This document shows positions 18,065 to 27,651 of a stretch of DNA of 64,000 nucleotides, piece by piece (position 1 is the stretch's first letter; each line of letters starts with the position of its first letter). Source of the DNA: Eubacterium maltosivorans (lineage in GTDB: Bacteria; Bacillota; Clostridia; Eubacteriales; Eubacteriaceae); assembly GCF_002441855.2 (NCBI RefSeq), contig NZ_CP029487.1, positions 1,550,001 through 1,614,000 of the forward strand, read 5' to 3'. The notes below the pieces were generated by a model. The model had not been told where the DNA came from. It did no database searches and saw nothing but the letters and a program-made list of their open reading frames with translations. Both the position numbers and the translations under genes were made by a program.

Positions 18065-18799
18065 TTACTTTCCTCTTTTTTCTTTAATTTTCCGCTGCTT
18101 CTTCTCTTTCTTGCTTTGATGTTGGTCTTCTTCGTAAGCACTGTAGTAATAATAATATCCGCTCCGCTTGCTTACCGGCGCATTATTCGCCACAACACCG
18201 ACAATATTTCCATTGACGTTGCGCAGTGTTTCAAGGGCCAAACGCACCCCTTCCTTATTGGTGACGCTGATCGCCGCAACTACGATGTAACCATCTGTTA
18301 CATGCGAAAGAACCGCGGCGTCTGTTACAACACCAACAGGCGGTGCGTCAATCAAAATATAGTCAAAGGCCAGTTTAAACTGGTTAATTAACTCAATGAG
18401 CCGCTTGCTGGCCAGAATTTCCGAAGGATTCGGCGGGATAGGACCTGAAGAAATAATGAAAAGATTCTCAACATCAGTTGTCTGAATCGCTTCTGTTGGC
18501 TCACATTCTCTTAAAAGTACATTTGTCAGCCCTCGTTTATTAGGTTGCTCGAATAAACGGTGGATTCTGGGGCGGCGCAGGTCACAGTCAATCAAAAGCA
18601 CTTTCTTTTTTGACTGGGCAAGGGCAACCGCATAGTTTGCAATAATCGTCGACTTTCCTTCACCTTTACCCGTACTTGTTATCGTAAGAACCCTCAGTTC
18701 CTCATCAATATCAGCAAAGGTTATGTTGGTACGCATATTCCTGAAGGCTTCAGAAATTGGATCCTTAGGAGATTTATAGGTAATTATGGAATCCTTCAT
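18065..18799 (-). CDS. CpsD/CapB-type bacterial tyrosine kinase
   Basis: A 244-residue BY-kinase that drives polysaccharide chain-length control through autophosphorylation. It has Walker A in STGKGEGKSTIIANYA near 40, Walker A' LLIDCDLRRPR near 70 and Walker B YILIDAPP near 150. The C terminus carries a cluster of five tyrosines (GYYYYYSAYEED), the autophosphorylation site, followed by a Lys-rich end. Its start shares one base with the stop of the CpsC gene (TAATG), so kinase and membrane activator are made together. It is the split two-protein form typical of Firmicutes. Confidence 0.93.
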   Translation of the reverse strand: MKDSIITYKSPKDPISEAFRNMRTNITFADIDEELRVLTITSTGKGEGKSTIIANYAVALAQSKKKVLLIDCDLRRPRIHRLFEQPNKRGLTNVLLRECEPTEAIQTTDVENLFIISSGPIPPNPSEILASKRLIELINQFKLAFDYILIDAPPVGVVTDAAVLSHVTDGYIVVAAISVTNKEGVRLALETLRNVNGNIVGVVANNAPVSKRSGYYYYYSAYEEDQHQSKKEKKQRKIKEKRGK

Positions 18800-19509
18800 T
18801 ATCTTTTACCTCCTTCAGAATGGGTCATAAGCTCTTCAGAATGTGGTATAACCGCAACAACCGGTACCCCATCAATAAGTTCTTTTAGTTCATCAACAGA
18901 CTTAACGCTGGTATTGAGCATCTCTCGGATAAAGATAATGAAAACACTCACAACAATACCGAGTAAAAAGGCAATCGCAACATTCAGCTTTAAATTCGGA
19001 GAAACGGGAGTTGAATTGACCTCTGCCGCGTCGACCACCTGCAAGTTGCTGATTTTCATCAATTCACCAATATTGGACATGAACACTTTCGCTGTTTCAT
19101 TAGCAATGTTGGCTGCCTCAACAGGATCCTCATCTGTGACGGTAATCTTAATCAGCTCCGTATCATTAACAGTGGTGACATCAATCATTTTAGAGAGCTG
19201 TCCATCGCTTAAATCAAGGTTCAGATTATTTTCAACCTCTGAGACAACACTCTTACTTTTTGCAATTTCACTATAAGTGCCGACCAATTTCTGGTTCGTC
19301 AAGACTTCATTGTAGTTCGCATTTGCATTTGTATCGGAGTAACCCTCTGATTTACCGATCATTAACGTTGTGTAACTGCTGTACTCTTTGTTCATAAAAA
19401 AGATGGTAAACACTGAAACCACAATCATAAAACACAAGGTTAAAATGACAATAAATTTCCAGTTTTCCTTTAACATATCCAGTATGTCATGTAAACTAAT
19501 CTCTTCCAT
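18799..19509 (-). CDS. CpsC/Wzz-type chain-length and kinase-activator protein
   Basis: A 236-residue polysaccharide co-polymerase. It has one transmembrane helix at about 18-40, an extracellular Wzz domain (about 45-170, with IDVTTVNDTELIKITVTDEDP) and a second helix at about 172-195 (PNLKLNVAIAFLLGIVVSVF, with the Pro-containing motif). A short cytosolic tail should activate the adjacent CpsD kinase. The ATG at 19509 is preferred to the TTG one codon upstream. It is the first gene of the CpsC-CpsD-CpsB-unknown operon, which runs to the terminator at 16504. Confidence 0.9.
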   Translation of the reverse strand: MEEISLHDILDMLKENWKFIVILTLCFMIVVSVFTIFFMNKEYSSYTTLMIGKSEGYSDTNANANYNEVLTNQKLVGTYSEIAKSKSVVSEVENNLNLDLSDGQLSKMIDVTTVNDTELIKITVTDEDPVEAANIANETAKVFMSNIGELMKISNLQVVDAAEVNSTPVSPNLKLNVAIAFLLGIVVSVFIIFIREMLNTSVKSVDELKELIDGVPVVAVIPHSEELMTHSEGGKR

Positions 19510-19588
19510 CAAAATTTTCCCTTCATTATTTTATATACTTTAAATTATAACTATTTTATTATAACAAAAACAATTATAACTTAAAAGA

Positions 19589-19628
19589 GAAAGAGATACA
19601 AGGAATTTTTATATTCCTTGTATCTCTT
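19589..19628 (-). terminator. Terminator after the CapD-like gene
   Basis: Arms AAAGAGATACAAGGAA and TTCCTTGTATCTCTTT make a 16-bp perfect stem immediately after the stop of the gene ending at 19630. A and T tracts flank it on both sides. Confidence 0.8.
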
Positions 19629-19629
19629 T

Positions 19630-21504
19630 TTAAATATTAGTTTCACGGTTAGGATGATAGTCTGGAACGATTATTTTCAACTGGTCAATCACCTCGTCCA
19701 TCGTCCCGCCATCAACAATTTGTTTCAATTTTTCAAGCTCATCACATATTATGATTTCATCAAAAACTTCTGGTTTTTCAACAAAAATATCCTTATACCG
19801 TGTTTTATCAAATTCAGCCATATCATAAGAAAGCTCTTCATACAGTTTTTCCCCTGGTCTCAGACCCGAAAAGACAATCGGCATCTCTGTATAAGGTTCG
19901 TAACCCGAGAGACGGACCATACGCTCAGCCAAATCCTTGATTTTCACCGGTTCCCCCATATCCAGCACAAAGATTTCTCCACCGTGTGCAATGCTGCCAG
20001 CCTGGAGCACCAGCTGCGTGGCCTCGGGAATGGTCATAAAAAACCGCTCTATATCAGGATGAGTCACTGTCAGCGGTCCCCCGTTTGCAATTTGTTCTTT
20101 AAATATAGGAATAACGCTGCCATTGCTTCCGAGAACATTTCCAAAACGCACAGCGACAAATTCCGTTTGATGATGCTGATCGTAAAGCTGAATCAGCATT
20201 TCACAGACCCGTTTGGTCGTTCCCATCACATTGGTGGGCTTGACAGCCTTGTCTGTGGATATCTGTACAAATTTTTCGACTTGATATTCAACACAGGCGT
20301 CCAAAACATTTCTTGTACCAAAAATGTTGTTTTTCACGGCTTCTTTCGGCGTTTTTTCCATCAGCGGGACATGTTTATGCGCCGCCGCATGAAAGACCAC
20401 CTGCGGACGGTAACGTTCAAATAAGCTGTCAACGCTGACCTTATCGCGAATACTGGTAATCTCCAGGTCCAGGCGTATACCGTAGCCACTTTCAATTTCC
20501 AGCTCATGGATATAGCGGCGCAGCTCGAGTTCCAAATAATACAGCGTGTTCTCATAAATATCGAGTATAACAAGCTGTTTCGGCTGATACTTGATGATCT
20601 GGCGACAGAGCTCGGAGCCAATAGAGCCTGCTCCACCAGTCACCAAGACCACCTTGCCCCTGATAAACTCAGAAATAACGCTTTTATCCAGATGGATTTC
20701 ATCCCGGTCTAATAAATCCTCTATCTGTAGGTCTCTCAGCTTACTGAGGCTGACGTCATAATTCAGGATATCATCGAAGCTCGGCAAAACACGGACAGGA
20801 CGTCCTGTTTTATGGCATATCTCCGCAATCTCATTCATTTCCTTTTTAGGAACAGAAGGCAGTGCGATAATAATTTCGTTAACCTGTTCATCCTCAACAA
20901 TTTCAGGAATATCATCTCTTCCGCCTAAAACTGTCAGACCATTGATTTTCTTTTTCTGTTTATAAACATTGTCATCTACAAAACCAACGACATAGCTTTT
21001 CATCTCGCCTGCTGCCAGCTCTCTCAGAATCTTGATACCTGCTTCGCCTGCCCCCACAATCAGGACATTCCTGCAGTTGCCTTTACCTCCGACACCCTGT
21101 TTTATACGTCTCCCCGTTCGGTAGAAAATACGGATCGCACCGACCATGATCAAATCAAATACAAATGACAGAATCTGAACGGTCGTCGGAATTCCGGCGC
21201 CAATGGCAAAATACAATACAAAAGTCAGAATATTTGCAAGAATAACAGAAAAAGTTATCTGCCAGAGCTCCTCAATGCTTGCATAGCGCCAAAGGGTATT
21301 GTACATGCCAGTGATGAAAAAAACGACCACCTTGATGCCGATCCCCATGGCTAAAAACCAACGCGCACCACTGACAAAATTAAAAGGGATTTTGAAATTG
21401 TAGGTCAGCAAAAACGCAAATAAATAGGATAAAAAAAGTACCACAGCATCTAAGAAAATCAGGAATGCGACGCGTACTGCCATATCCTTGGAATCTTTTT
21501 TCAT
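19630..21504 (-). CDS. CapD-like membrane nucleotide-sugar 4,6-dehydratase/epimerase
   Basis: A 624-residue enzyme of the CapD/PglF family that makes modified UDP-sugars for surface glycans. About four N-terminal transmembrane helices (1-130) precede a CoA-binding-like Rossmann fold (VLIVGAGEAGIKIL near 135). The catalytic SDR domain has VVLVTGGAGSIGSELCRQI near 290 and FHAAAHKHVPLME near 375, and its active-site STDKAVKPTNVMG segment replaces the usual YxxxK. The ATG at 21504 after GGGAGAAG is preferred to an upstream Met. It sits just upstream of the CpsCDB operon but has its own terminator. Confidence 0.9.
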   Translation of the reverse strand: MKKDSKDMAVRVAFLIFLDAVVLFLSYLFAFLLTYNFKIPFNFVSGARWFLAMGIGIKVVVFFITGMYNTLWRYASIEELWQITFSVILANILTFVLYFAIGAGIPTTVQILSFVFDLIMVGAIRIFYRTGRRIKQGVGGKGNCRNVLIVGAGEAGIKILRELAAGEMKSYVVGFVDDNVYKQKKKINGLTVLGGRDDIPEIVEDEQVNEIIIALPSVPKKEMNEIAEICHKTGRPVRVLPSFDDILNYDVSLSKLRDLQIEDLLDRDEIHLDKSVISEFIRGKVVLVTGGAGSIGSELCRQIIKYQPKQLVILDIYENTLYYLELELRRYIHELEIESGYGIRLDLEITSIRDKVSVDSLFERYRPQVVFHAAAHKHVPLMEKTPKEAVKNNIFGTRNVLDACVEYQVEKFVQISTDKAVKPTNVMGTTKRVCEMLIQLYDQHHQTEFVAVRFGNVLGSNGSVIPIFKEQIANGGPLTVTHPDIERFFMTIPEATQLVLQAGSIAHGGEIFVLDMGEPVKIKDLAERMVRLSGYEPYTEMPIVFSGLRPGEKLYEELSYDMAEFDKTRYKDIFVEKPEVFDEIIICDELEKLKQIVDGGTMDEVIDQLKIIVPDYHPNRETNI

Positions 21505-21647
21505 TAACTTCTCCCATGTTCTCAGACATATTAAAAGCATTATTGTTTTAATCAATAATGCCTTCTAATTAATTTATTTATAAGTGATTATACTATTAAA
21601 CAACCAATAAATCAATTTTTTATTTTATAAATCATCTATTTTTTGTG

Positions 21648-21665
21648 CTGTTAATTTTAACAGCA
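21648..21665 (-). terminator. Possible terminator of the VanZ-phosphoesterase gene
   Basis: The minus strand has GCTGTTAAAATTAACAGC, an 18-base hairpin about 25 bases after the stop, followed by ACAAAAAATAG. The stem is short and there is no clean T run, so this is weak. Confidence 0.35.
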
Positions 21666-21688
21666 TTGTCGAATATTGAGAACACATT

Positions 21689-23080
21689 TTATTGAATCTT
21701 TTCCAGGGTAATTAAGCATACCTCCGGGTTGTCGAGGATGCGGACCGGTATGGTTCCGCTGCTGCCAATCCCTCGGTTCACAAACATAACCTTATTATTT
21801 ATGTGATAGTCCCCTGCATAGTACTGCGGCCAAAGACTATACTCTGGAGAAAACATTCCCCCTTTAAAAGGCACATAAATCATCCCGCCATGAACATGGC
21901 CTGCTAATGTCAGGTCTGCTCCCCAGTCGGCATAAGCTTCAAAGTAAAGTGGGTTATGGGCCATCAGAGCCACAAACCGTGAATCCTCCGCAGAACCAAT
22001 CAATTCGCCAATATGCTCTGATGTCAGCTTGAGCTTATCGAAATCCGGGTTTCTTCGGTCTCTGTAATAGGTCATTTCTATTTCCAAACCATACAGGTCA
22101 ATGCTCTCACCATCTTTACTCAAAACGATCTTCTCATTTTCCAGACGAGTAACGCCCAGCTCTGCAATATTTTCAAAATATACGCCGGCACTTTTAGGAT
22201 CTGTTATTTCATCAACGGTCTCATGATTGCCTGCTGTGTAATAAATCGGAATATCAGGATCTATCTTGGGGATCAGTTCCAGAAACACCTCTCCGTCATC
22301 ATCCTGAGCGGCATTGAGCATATCACCGGTCGCCACAATAATATCTGGCTCCAATTCATTAATCGTCCTTGCCAGCCCCTCGTTATTATCCGAAAATTTT
22401 TTCGAGTGAAAATCCGATATCTGTAGTATTTTATAACCATCAAAGACTTCTGGCACATCCGATGATTTCATGGTATACTTTGTTGTCACCAGAAAATTCT
22501 TACCGAGATACAGGTAAAGGCAGCATAAAATAATCACAAAGATGACGCTGGCAATCCCCCAGAGAATTCCGTGGATACGGATATCGCGGATGGCTTCTTT
22601 CCATGGCCTTCCATCTTTGATGCGCCTTACCCAGTTGATAAAAATGACAAAACTGATCCCTAAAAGGGCTCCAGTGGTATCAATACATACATCTCTGAGT
22701 TCACAGCTTCTGCCCGGAACAAAACGCTGGTGAAACTCATCGGTACACGCATAAAAGAAGCAAACCGCGATCGCCATAAAAAAACGTTTTTTTCGGCAGA
22801 CCTTTTTTCCGATCGCAGTGTATACCAATATACCCAAAACAAAGTAAATCGAGGCGTGCGCTGCCTTCCTGATAAAAAAACTGATCCACAATTGCAGATG
22901 GTTCAGCTGTACCTGTCGTATATCTGGAAAAACGGTCTTAATGGCATGGAGAATGGCCCCGACCACACTTCCGCTTAAGGAGGATGATTCTGTGGAATTC
23001 TGTGCAGAAAACATGAAGATAACGCCCATCCACACAACCACGCTTATCCAGAGAACTACTTTCTTTTGCTTTTCATTCAT
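21689..23080 (-). CDS. VanZ-like domain fused to a membrane metallophosphoesterase
   Basis: A 463-residue two-part membrane protein. Residues about 1-155 are VanZ-like, with a helix at 8-25, IRKAAHASIYFVLGILVY, DEFHQRFVPGRSCELRD and LLGISFVIF. A further helix at about 175-195 leads into a calcineurin-type phosphoesterase, with metal motifs ISDFHSKKF, ATGDMLNAA, AGNHETVDE, MAHNPLYF and LAGHVHGG. That part resembles YkuE/YaeI enzymes acting on lipid or nucleotide phosphates. The ATG at 23080 (after GAGGATGAG) is preferred to one at 23125, which has no ribosome site. The fusion is uncommon in my experience; function unknown. Confidence 0.85.
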   Translation of the reverse strand: MNEKQKKVVLWISVVVWMGVIFMFSAQNSTESSSLSGSVVGAILHAIKTVFPDIRQVQLNHLQLWISFFIRKAAHASIYFVLGILVYTAIGKKVCRKKRFFMAIAVCFFYACTDEFHQRFVPGRSCELRDVCIDTTGALLGISFVIFINWVRRIKDGRPWKEAIRDIRIHGILWGIASVIFVIILCCLYLYLGKNFLVTTKYTMKSSDVPEVFDGYKILQISDFHSKKFSDNNEGLARTINELEPDIIVATGDMLNAAQDDDGEVFLELIPKIDPDIPIYYTAGNHETVDEITDPKSAGVYFENIAELGVTRLENEKIVLSKDGESIDLYGLEIEMTYYRDRRNPDFDKLKLTSEHIGELIGSAEDSRFVALMAHNPLYFEAYADWGADLTLAGHVHGGMIYVPFKGGMFSPEYSLWPQYYAGDYHINNKVMFVNRGIGSSGTIPVRILDNPEVCLITLEKIQ

Positions 23081-23200
23081 ATAATGCTCATCCTCATCCT
23101 TTTCAACAATATATTTTTGTCTCATATTTTTACAATAGTATCATATTTTTAAGGGCGTTTCAAGAACAACGACTTTTTGATTCCAGTTCATAAAAGGAAA

Positions 23201-23228
23201 AAGGACCGTACTTAATTGTACAGTCCTT
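23201..23228 (-). terminator. Terminator of the dhaKLM unit
   Basis: On the minus strand AAGGACTGTAC and GTACGGTCCTT form an 11-bp stem with one wobble and a six-base loop, followed by TTTCC. It lies 22 bases after the dhaM stop. Confidence 0.7.
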
Positions 23229-23249
23229 AACTTTCCTACAATAAATCAG

Positions 23250-23633
23250 CTAAAATTTTGGCTGTGTCTTAGCCTGTGCCAAAACATCCATAATCTGTTC
23301 CATTGAAGATCCGATTGAAGCTTCGACAGCTCCAAAAATCGTTCCCTCAACAACAGGTGTATCGACGATTTTAATCTTTTCAGGATTGTCAGACATTTCA
23401 ATGGCCATTTCAGAAGTCATGATGGCTGATCCCATATCGACCAGCATAATAACGCCATCGTCGGACATAACTTCGTTGATCGCATTGGTAATTTTTTCCA
23501 TATCTGTACCAATGCTGCCATCCTGAAGGCCGCCTGCCGCCGCAATTTTCGCATCGGCTGCCATCTGCAGCGCCAGTTCCTTTGCACCTTCCGCTACTTT
23601 CTGTGAGTGTGAAACAACAACGATTCCTACCAT
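23250..23633 (-). CDS. dhaM: PTS-dependent dihydroxyacetone kinase, phosphotransferase subunit
   Basis: A 127-residue EIIA-type protein that takes phosphate from HPr and passes it to ADP bound on DhaL. The phosphorylated His is in VVVSHSQKVAEG, near residue 9. DMGSAIMTSEMA near residue 70 is the mannose-family EIIA loop. It is the short form, with only the EIIA domain and none of the HPr/EI-like extensions seen in E. coli DhaM. It is the last gene of dhaK-dhaL-dhaM, three bases after dhaL. Confidence 0.93.
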   Translation of the reverse strand: MVGIVVVSHSQKVAEGAKELALQMAADAKIAAAGGLQDGSIGTDMEKITNAINEVMSDDGVIMLVDMGSAIMTSEMAIEMSDNPEKIKIVDTPVVEGTIFGAVEASIGSSMEQIMDVLAQAKTQPKF

Positions 23634-23636
23634 GGT

Positions 23637-24278
23637 TTACGCTCCGGCCTGTTCTCCGGCTTCTTTCGCTGCCTGAATTAAATAGGTAATGGAGGTTGCT
23701 CCAGGGTCCTGATGTCCGATGCTGCGTTCACCCAGATAGCTTGCGCGGCCTTTAGTCGCAATAATTGTCTTGGTGTATTCAACGCCGTCCCACGCGGCGG
23801 CTTCAGCGTCCGCCAGTGCGGCGGCGATGCTTTTTCCTTCCCCAACCGCTTTGTCATAGGCTTCTTTAGCCGGCACAATGGCGTCGAGCATGGTTTTTTC
23901 ACCAGTGGTGGACTTACCGCGCTGCTTAATTCCCTCAATGGCGGCTTCCAGAGCTGCGCTGATATCCTCGGCGGTCAGTTCATCTTTTCCCTTGGAAGTC
24001 ATTCCAGCTTTCATGAAAGCAGTGCCGTATAACGGGCCAGAAGCTCCGCCGACAGTGGAAACCAATGTCATGCCAACACCCTTTAAGATATCGTCAATAT
24101 TTTTTTCTTCAAATGTCGGTAATTTTTCTTCAACGGCTTTCATGCCGCGGCTCATGTTAATACCGTGGTCGCCATCACCGATGGCCTGATCCATATCGGT
24201 CAAAGCCTGACGGTGTTCCTGCATTTTATCATTAAACAGGTGAATAAAAGTTAATACATTTTCTTTTGTTGCTGCCAT
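23637..24278 (-). CDS. dhaL: Dihydroxyacetone kinase subunit L (ADP-binding)
   Basis: A 213-residue helical-barrel subunit that holds ADP/ATP and phosphorylates dihydroxyacetone bound on DhaK. The Mg-ADP ligands are in AIGDGDHGINMSRG near residue 30, followed by GGASGPLYGTAF near 78, KTMLDAIVP near 125 and GRASYLGERSIGHQDPGATS near 180. AAAGGAATTAATT precedes the ATG. It is separated from dhaK by 167 bases that hold a repeat and a hairpin. Confidence 0.94.
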   Translation of the reverse strand: MAATKENVLTFIHLFNDKMQEHRQALTDMDQAIGDGDHGINMSRGMKAVEEKLPTFEEKNIDDILKGVGMTLVSTVGGASGPLYGTAFMKAGMTSKGKDELTAEDISAALEAAIEGIKQRGKSTTGEKTMLDAIVPAKEAYDKAVGEGKSIAAALADAEAAAWDGVEYTKTIIATKGRASYLGERSIGHQDPGATSITYLIQAAKEAGEQAGA

Positions 24279-24299
24279 AATTAATTCCTTTCTACTATT

Positions 24300-24373
24300 A
24301 AAAGAAACACAAAGACACAGAGCCGGAGGTTCCGTGCTGTCTTCTCCATACCTTCTCCGTGTCTCTGTGTTAT
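24300..24373. repeat. Imperfect inverted repeat of the ACACAGAGACAC type
   Basis: The left arm CACAAAGACACAGAGCCGGAG and the right arm CTCCGTGTCTCTGTG are near reverse complements around a 25-base middle. The sequence resembles short intergenic repeats of the ACACAGAGACACGGAG type seen in many bacterial genomes (from memory). It sits between dhaK and dhaL and breaks the usual tight spacing. Confidence 0.6.
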
Positions 24374-24390
24374 TTTTAATATGCTCTAAA

Positions 24391-24415
24391 ATGACAGGCC
24401 AAATCGGCCTGTCAT
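24391..24415 (-). terminator. Hairpin between dhaK and dhaL
   Basis: Arms ATGACAGGCC and GGCCTGTCAT form a perfect 10-bp stem with a five-base loop, 31 bases after the dhaK stop. On the minus strand only TTTAGAG follows, so it may attenuate rather than end transcription, or stabilise the dhaK message. Confidence 0.5.
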
Positions 24416-24445
24416 TATGATATCATATCTAATTTAAAGAATTAC

Positions 24446-25438
24446 TTAAAACTGAGTTAATGCAATAGTATCTGCCGGTGCGTTCAGCAGTTCCTTCATT
24501 TCATCATCCAGTTTTAACAGACTGATGGAAGCTCCAGCCATATCAATGGAGGTCATATAGTTGCCAACAAAGGTTTTAGCGATCTTAATGCCCTTTTCGG
24601 TTAATACGTCGTGAACGCGTTTGTTGAGAATGTAAAGTTCCATCGCAGGTGTTGCACCGCCGCCGTTAACCATAACAGCAACCTCGGAGCCTGAGTAGTC
24701 AATATCTGCTAAAATCTTTTCAAGCAGATGGTCTACGATTTCGTTCGCTGGTCTTAAAGCTTCGCGGTGGGTTCCCGGTTCGCCATGGATACCAATACCG
24801 ATTTCCATTTCATCCTCTGCCAGTTCAAAGCCTGGTTTTCCTGCCGCAGGAACGGTTGATGGTTTAATGGCAACGCCCATGGTACGTACATTGGCGATAA
24901 CTTTTTCAGCAACAGCTTTAACATCTGCTAAAGGAGCGCCTGCTTCTGCCTTGGCTCCGGCAATTTTATGAACAAAAATTGTTCCGGCAACACCACGGCG
25001 TCCGGTTGTATAAAGACTGTCCTGTACTGCAACGTCATCGTTCGTAACAACAGAAGCCACTTCAATGCCGTCACCTTCTGCCATTTCAGCAGCCATTTCA
25101 AAATTCATAACATCACCGGTATAATTCTTGATGACTAATAATACACCATTTCCAGCGTCAACTGCTTTAATGGCTTCATAAACCTGGTCTGGTGTTGGAG
25201 AGGTGTATACAGCGCCGGCTACCGCAGCATCCAGCATCCCTCTGCCGACAAAACCGCCGTGGGCTGGTTCATGTCCGCTGCCGCCGCCGCTGACAAGCGC
25301 TACTTTCCCTTCTTTTTTATCTGCTCTTACCAGTACGTCTAGGCCTTCAAGGCGTTTAACATAATCCGGGTGGGCATCGACGATCCCTTCAAGCATCTCG
25401 TTTTCAACGTTTTCAACATCATTGATAAATTTTTTCAT
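24446..25438 (-). CDS. dhaK: Dihydroxyacetone kinase subunit K (substrate-binding)
   Basis: A 330-residue subunit that binds dihydroxyacetone covalently through a histidine. It has ALVSGGGSGHEPAHGGFVGRG near residue 50 (substrate loop and base) and EIGIGIHGEPGTHRE near 215 with the hemiaminal-forming His. The length matches PTS-type DhaK. It is the first gene of dhaKLM, transcribed away from glpK across a shared 554-base intergenic region. AGGAGGGAATTCTT precedes the ATG. Confidence 0.95.
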   Translation of the reverse strand: MKKFINDVENVENEMLEGIVDAHPDYVKRLEGLDVLVRADKKEGKVALVSGGGSGHEPAHGGFVGRGMLDAAVAGAVYTSPTPDQVYEAIKAVDAGNGVLLVIKNYTGDVMNFEMAAEMAEGDGIEVASVVTNDDVAVQDSLYTTGRRGVAGTIFVHKIAGAKAEAGAPLADVKAVAEKVIANVRTMGVAIKPSTVPAAGKPGFELAEDEMEIGIGIHGEPGTHREALRPANEIVDHLLEKILADIDYSGSEVAVMVNGGGATPAMELYILNKRVHDVLTEKGIKIAKTFVGNYMTSIDMAGASISLLKLDDEMKELLNAPADTIALTQF

Positions 25439-25477
25439 AAGAATTCCCTCCTAATGAACTTTGCTTATTTGTTTTAT

Positions 25478-25506
25478 ACTATATCACAGTTTTACCCAAT
25501 TGATAA
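25478..25506 (-). promoter_or_regulatory. Candidate promoter of dhaKLM
   Basis: The minus strand has TTATCA (25506-25501), a 17-base spacer and TATAGT (25483-25478), about 40 bases before the dhaK start. Confidence 0.45.
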
Positions 25507-25691
25507 GTTAATTTTTCAATTGGCAAAATTTTATGTTTGTTGAACAAAAAAACACTCTTTTCGTCTGTAAAATGATTTTTGGGGGATTTAGCATTATTTC
25601 TGAAAAAAATTTCAGAATCTGTCTGAAGCCGCTTAAACAGGCGGCTTTCGGATTTGTTAAAAAATTAACTTTTTTTTTAGGTTGTAAATCC
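25507..25691. other. Intergenic region between dhaK and glpK promoters
   Basis: No convincing gene. It contains the hairpin AAGCCGC-N8-GCGGCTT (25626-25647). About ten bases on, the plus strand reads GTTAAAAAATTAAC followed by nine T, a terminator-like pattern that would end rightward transcription before the glpK promoter. Two small reading frames (25533-25769 plus and 25508-25747 minus) lack ribosome sites and look accidental. Confidence 0.5.
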
Positions 25692-25720
25692 TTTACACAA
25701 TATCCAGATTGTGCTATAAT
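25692..25720 (+). promoter_or_regulatory. Promoter of glpK
   Basis: TTTACA (25692-25697), a 17-base spacer and a perfect TATAAT (25715-25720). It implies a leader of about 265 bases before glpK. Confidence 0.75.
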
Positions 25721-25726
25721 ATCATT

Positions 25727-27489
<1,763 letters not shown>

Positions 27490-27520
27490 GCCTCTTTATT
27501 GTCAAAAGTAAAAATGAATG

Positions 27521-27559
27521 GTTTTTGTCGGGGAGTTTTTGGACTTTCCCGACAAAAAC
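27521..27559 (+). terminator. Terminator of glpK
   Basis: Arms GTTTTTGTCGGG and CCCGACAAAAAC form a 12-bp perfect stem 31 bases after the stop, followed by TTTAAC. Confidence 0.7.
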
Positions 27560-27592
27560 TTTAACAAAAGTATAAAAAGTCTAAAAAAACTA

Positions 27593-27621
27593 TTTACCTC
27601 CGAATGCCTTTATGCTAGAAT
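27593..27621 (+). promoter_or_regulatory. Promoter of glpP
   Basis: TTTACC (27593-27598), a 17-base spacer and TAGAAT (27616-27621), about 30 bases before the glpP start. Confidence 0.6.
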
Positions 27622-27651
27622 ACAGGCATAGATGAGTTTAAGGAGGACCTA

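Noticed and set aside
19618-20424. A 268-residue plus-strand frame opposite the CapD-like gene
   Set aside because: It is the complement of the SDR domain with clear motifs; its composition (Phe/His/Arg-rich) is non-protein-like.
24300-24373. A CRISPR repeat or transposon end
   Set aside because: Only one inverted pair is present, with no spacer periodicity, no transposase and no target-site duplication that I can see.
25626-25641. A catabolite-response (cre) site TGAAGCCGCTTAAACA
   Set aside because: At least two core mismatches to the cre consensus, and the sequence is better explained as part of a hairpin.
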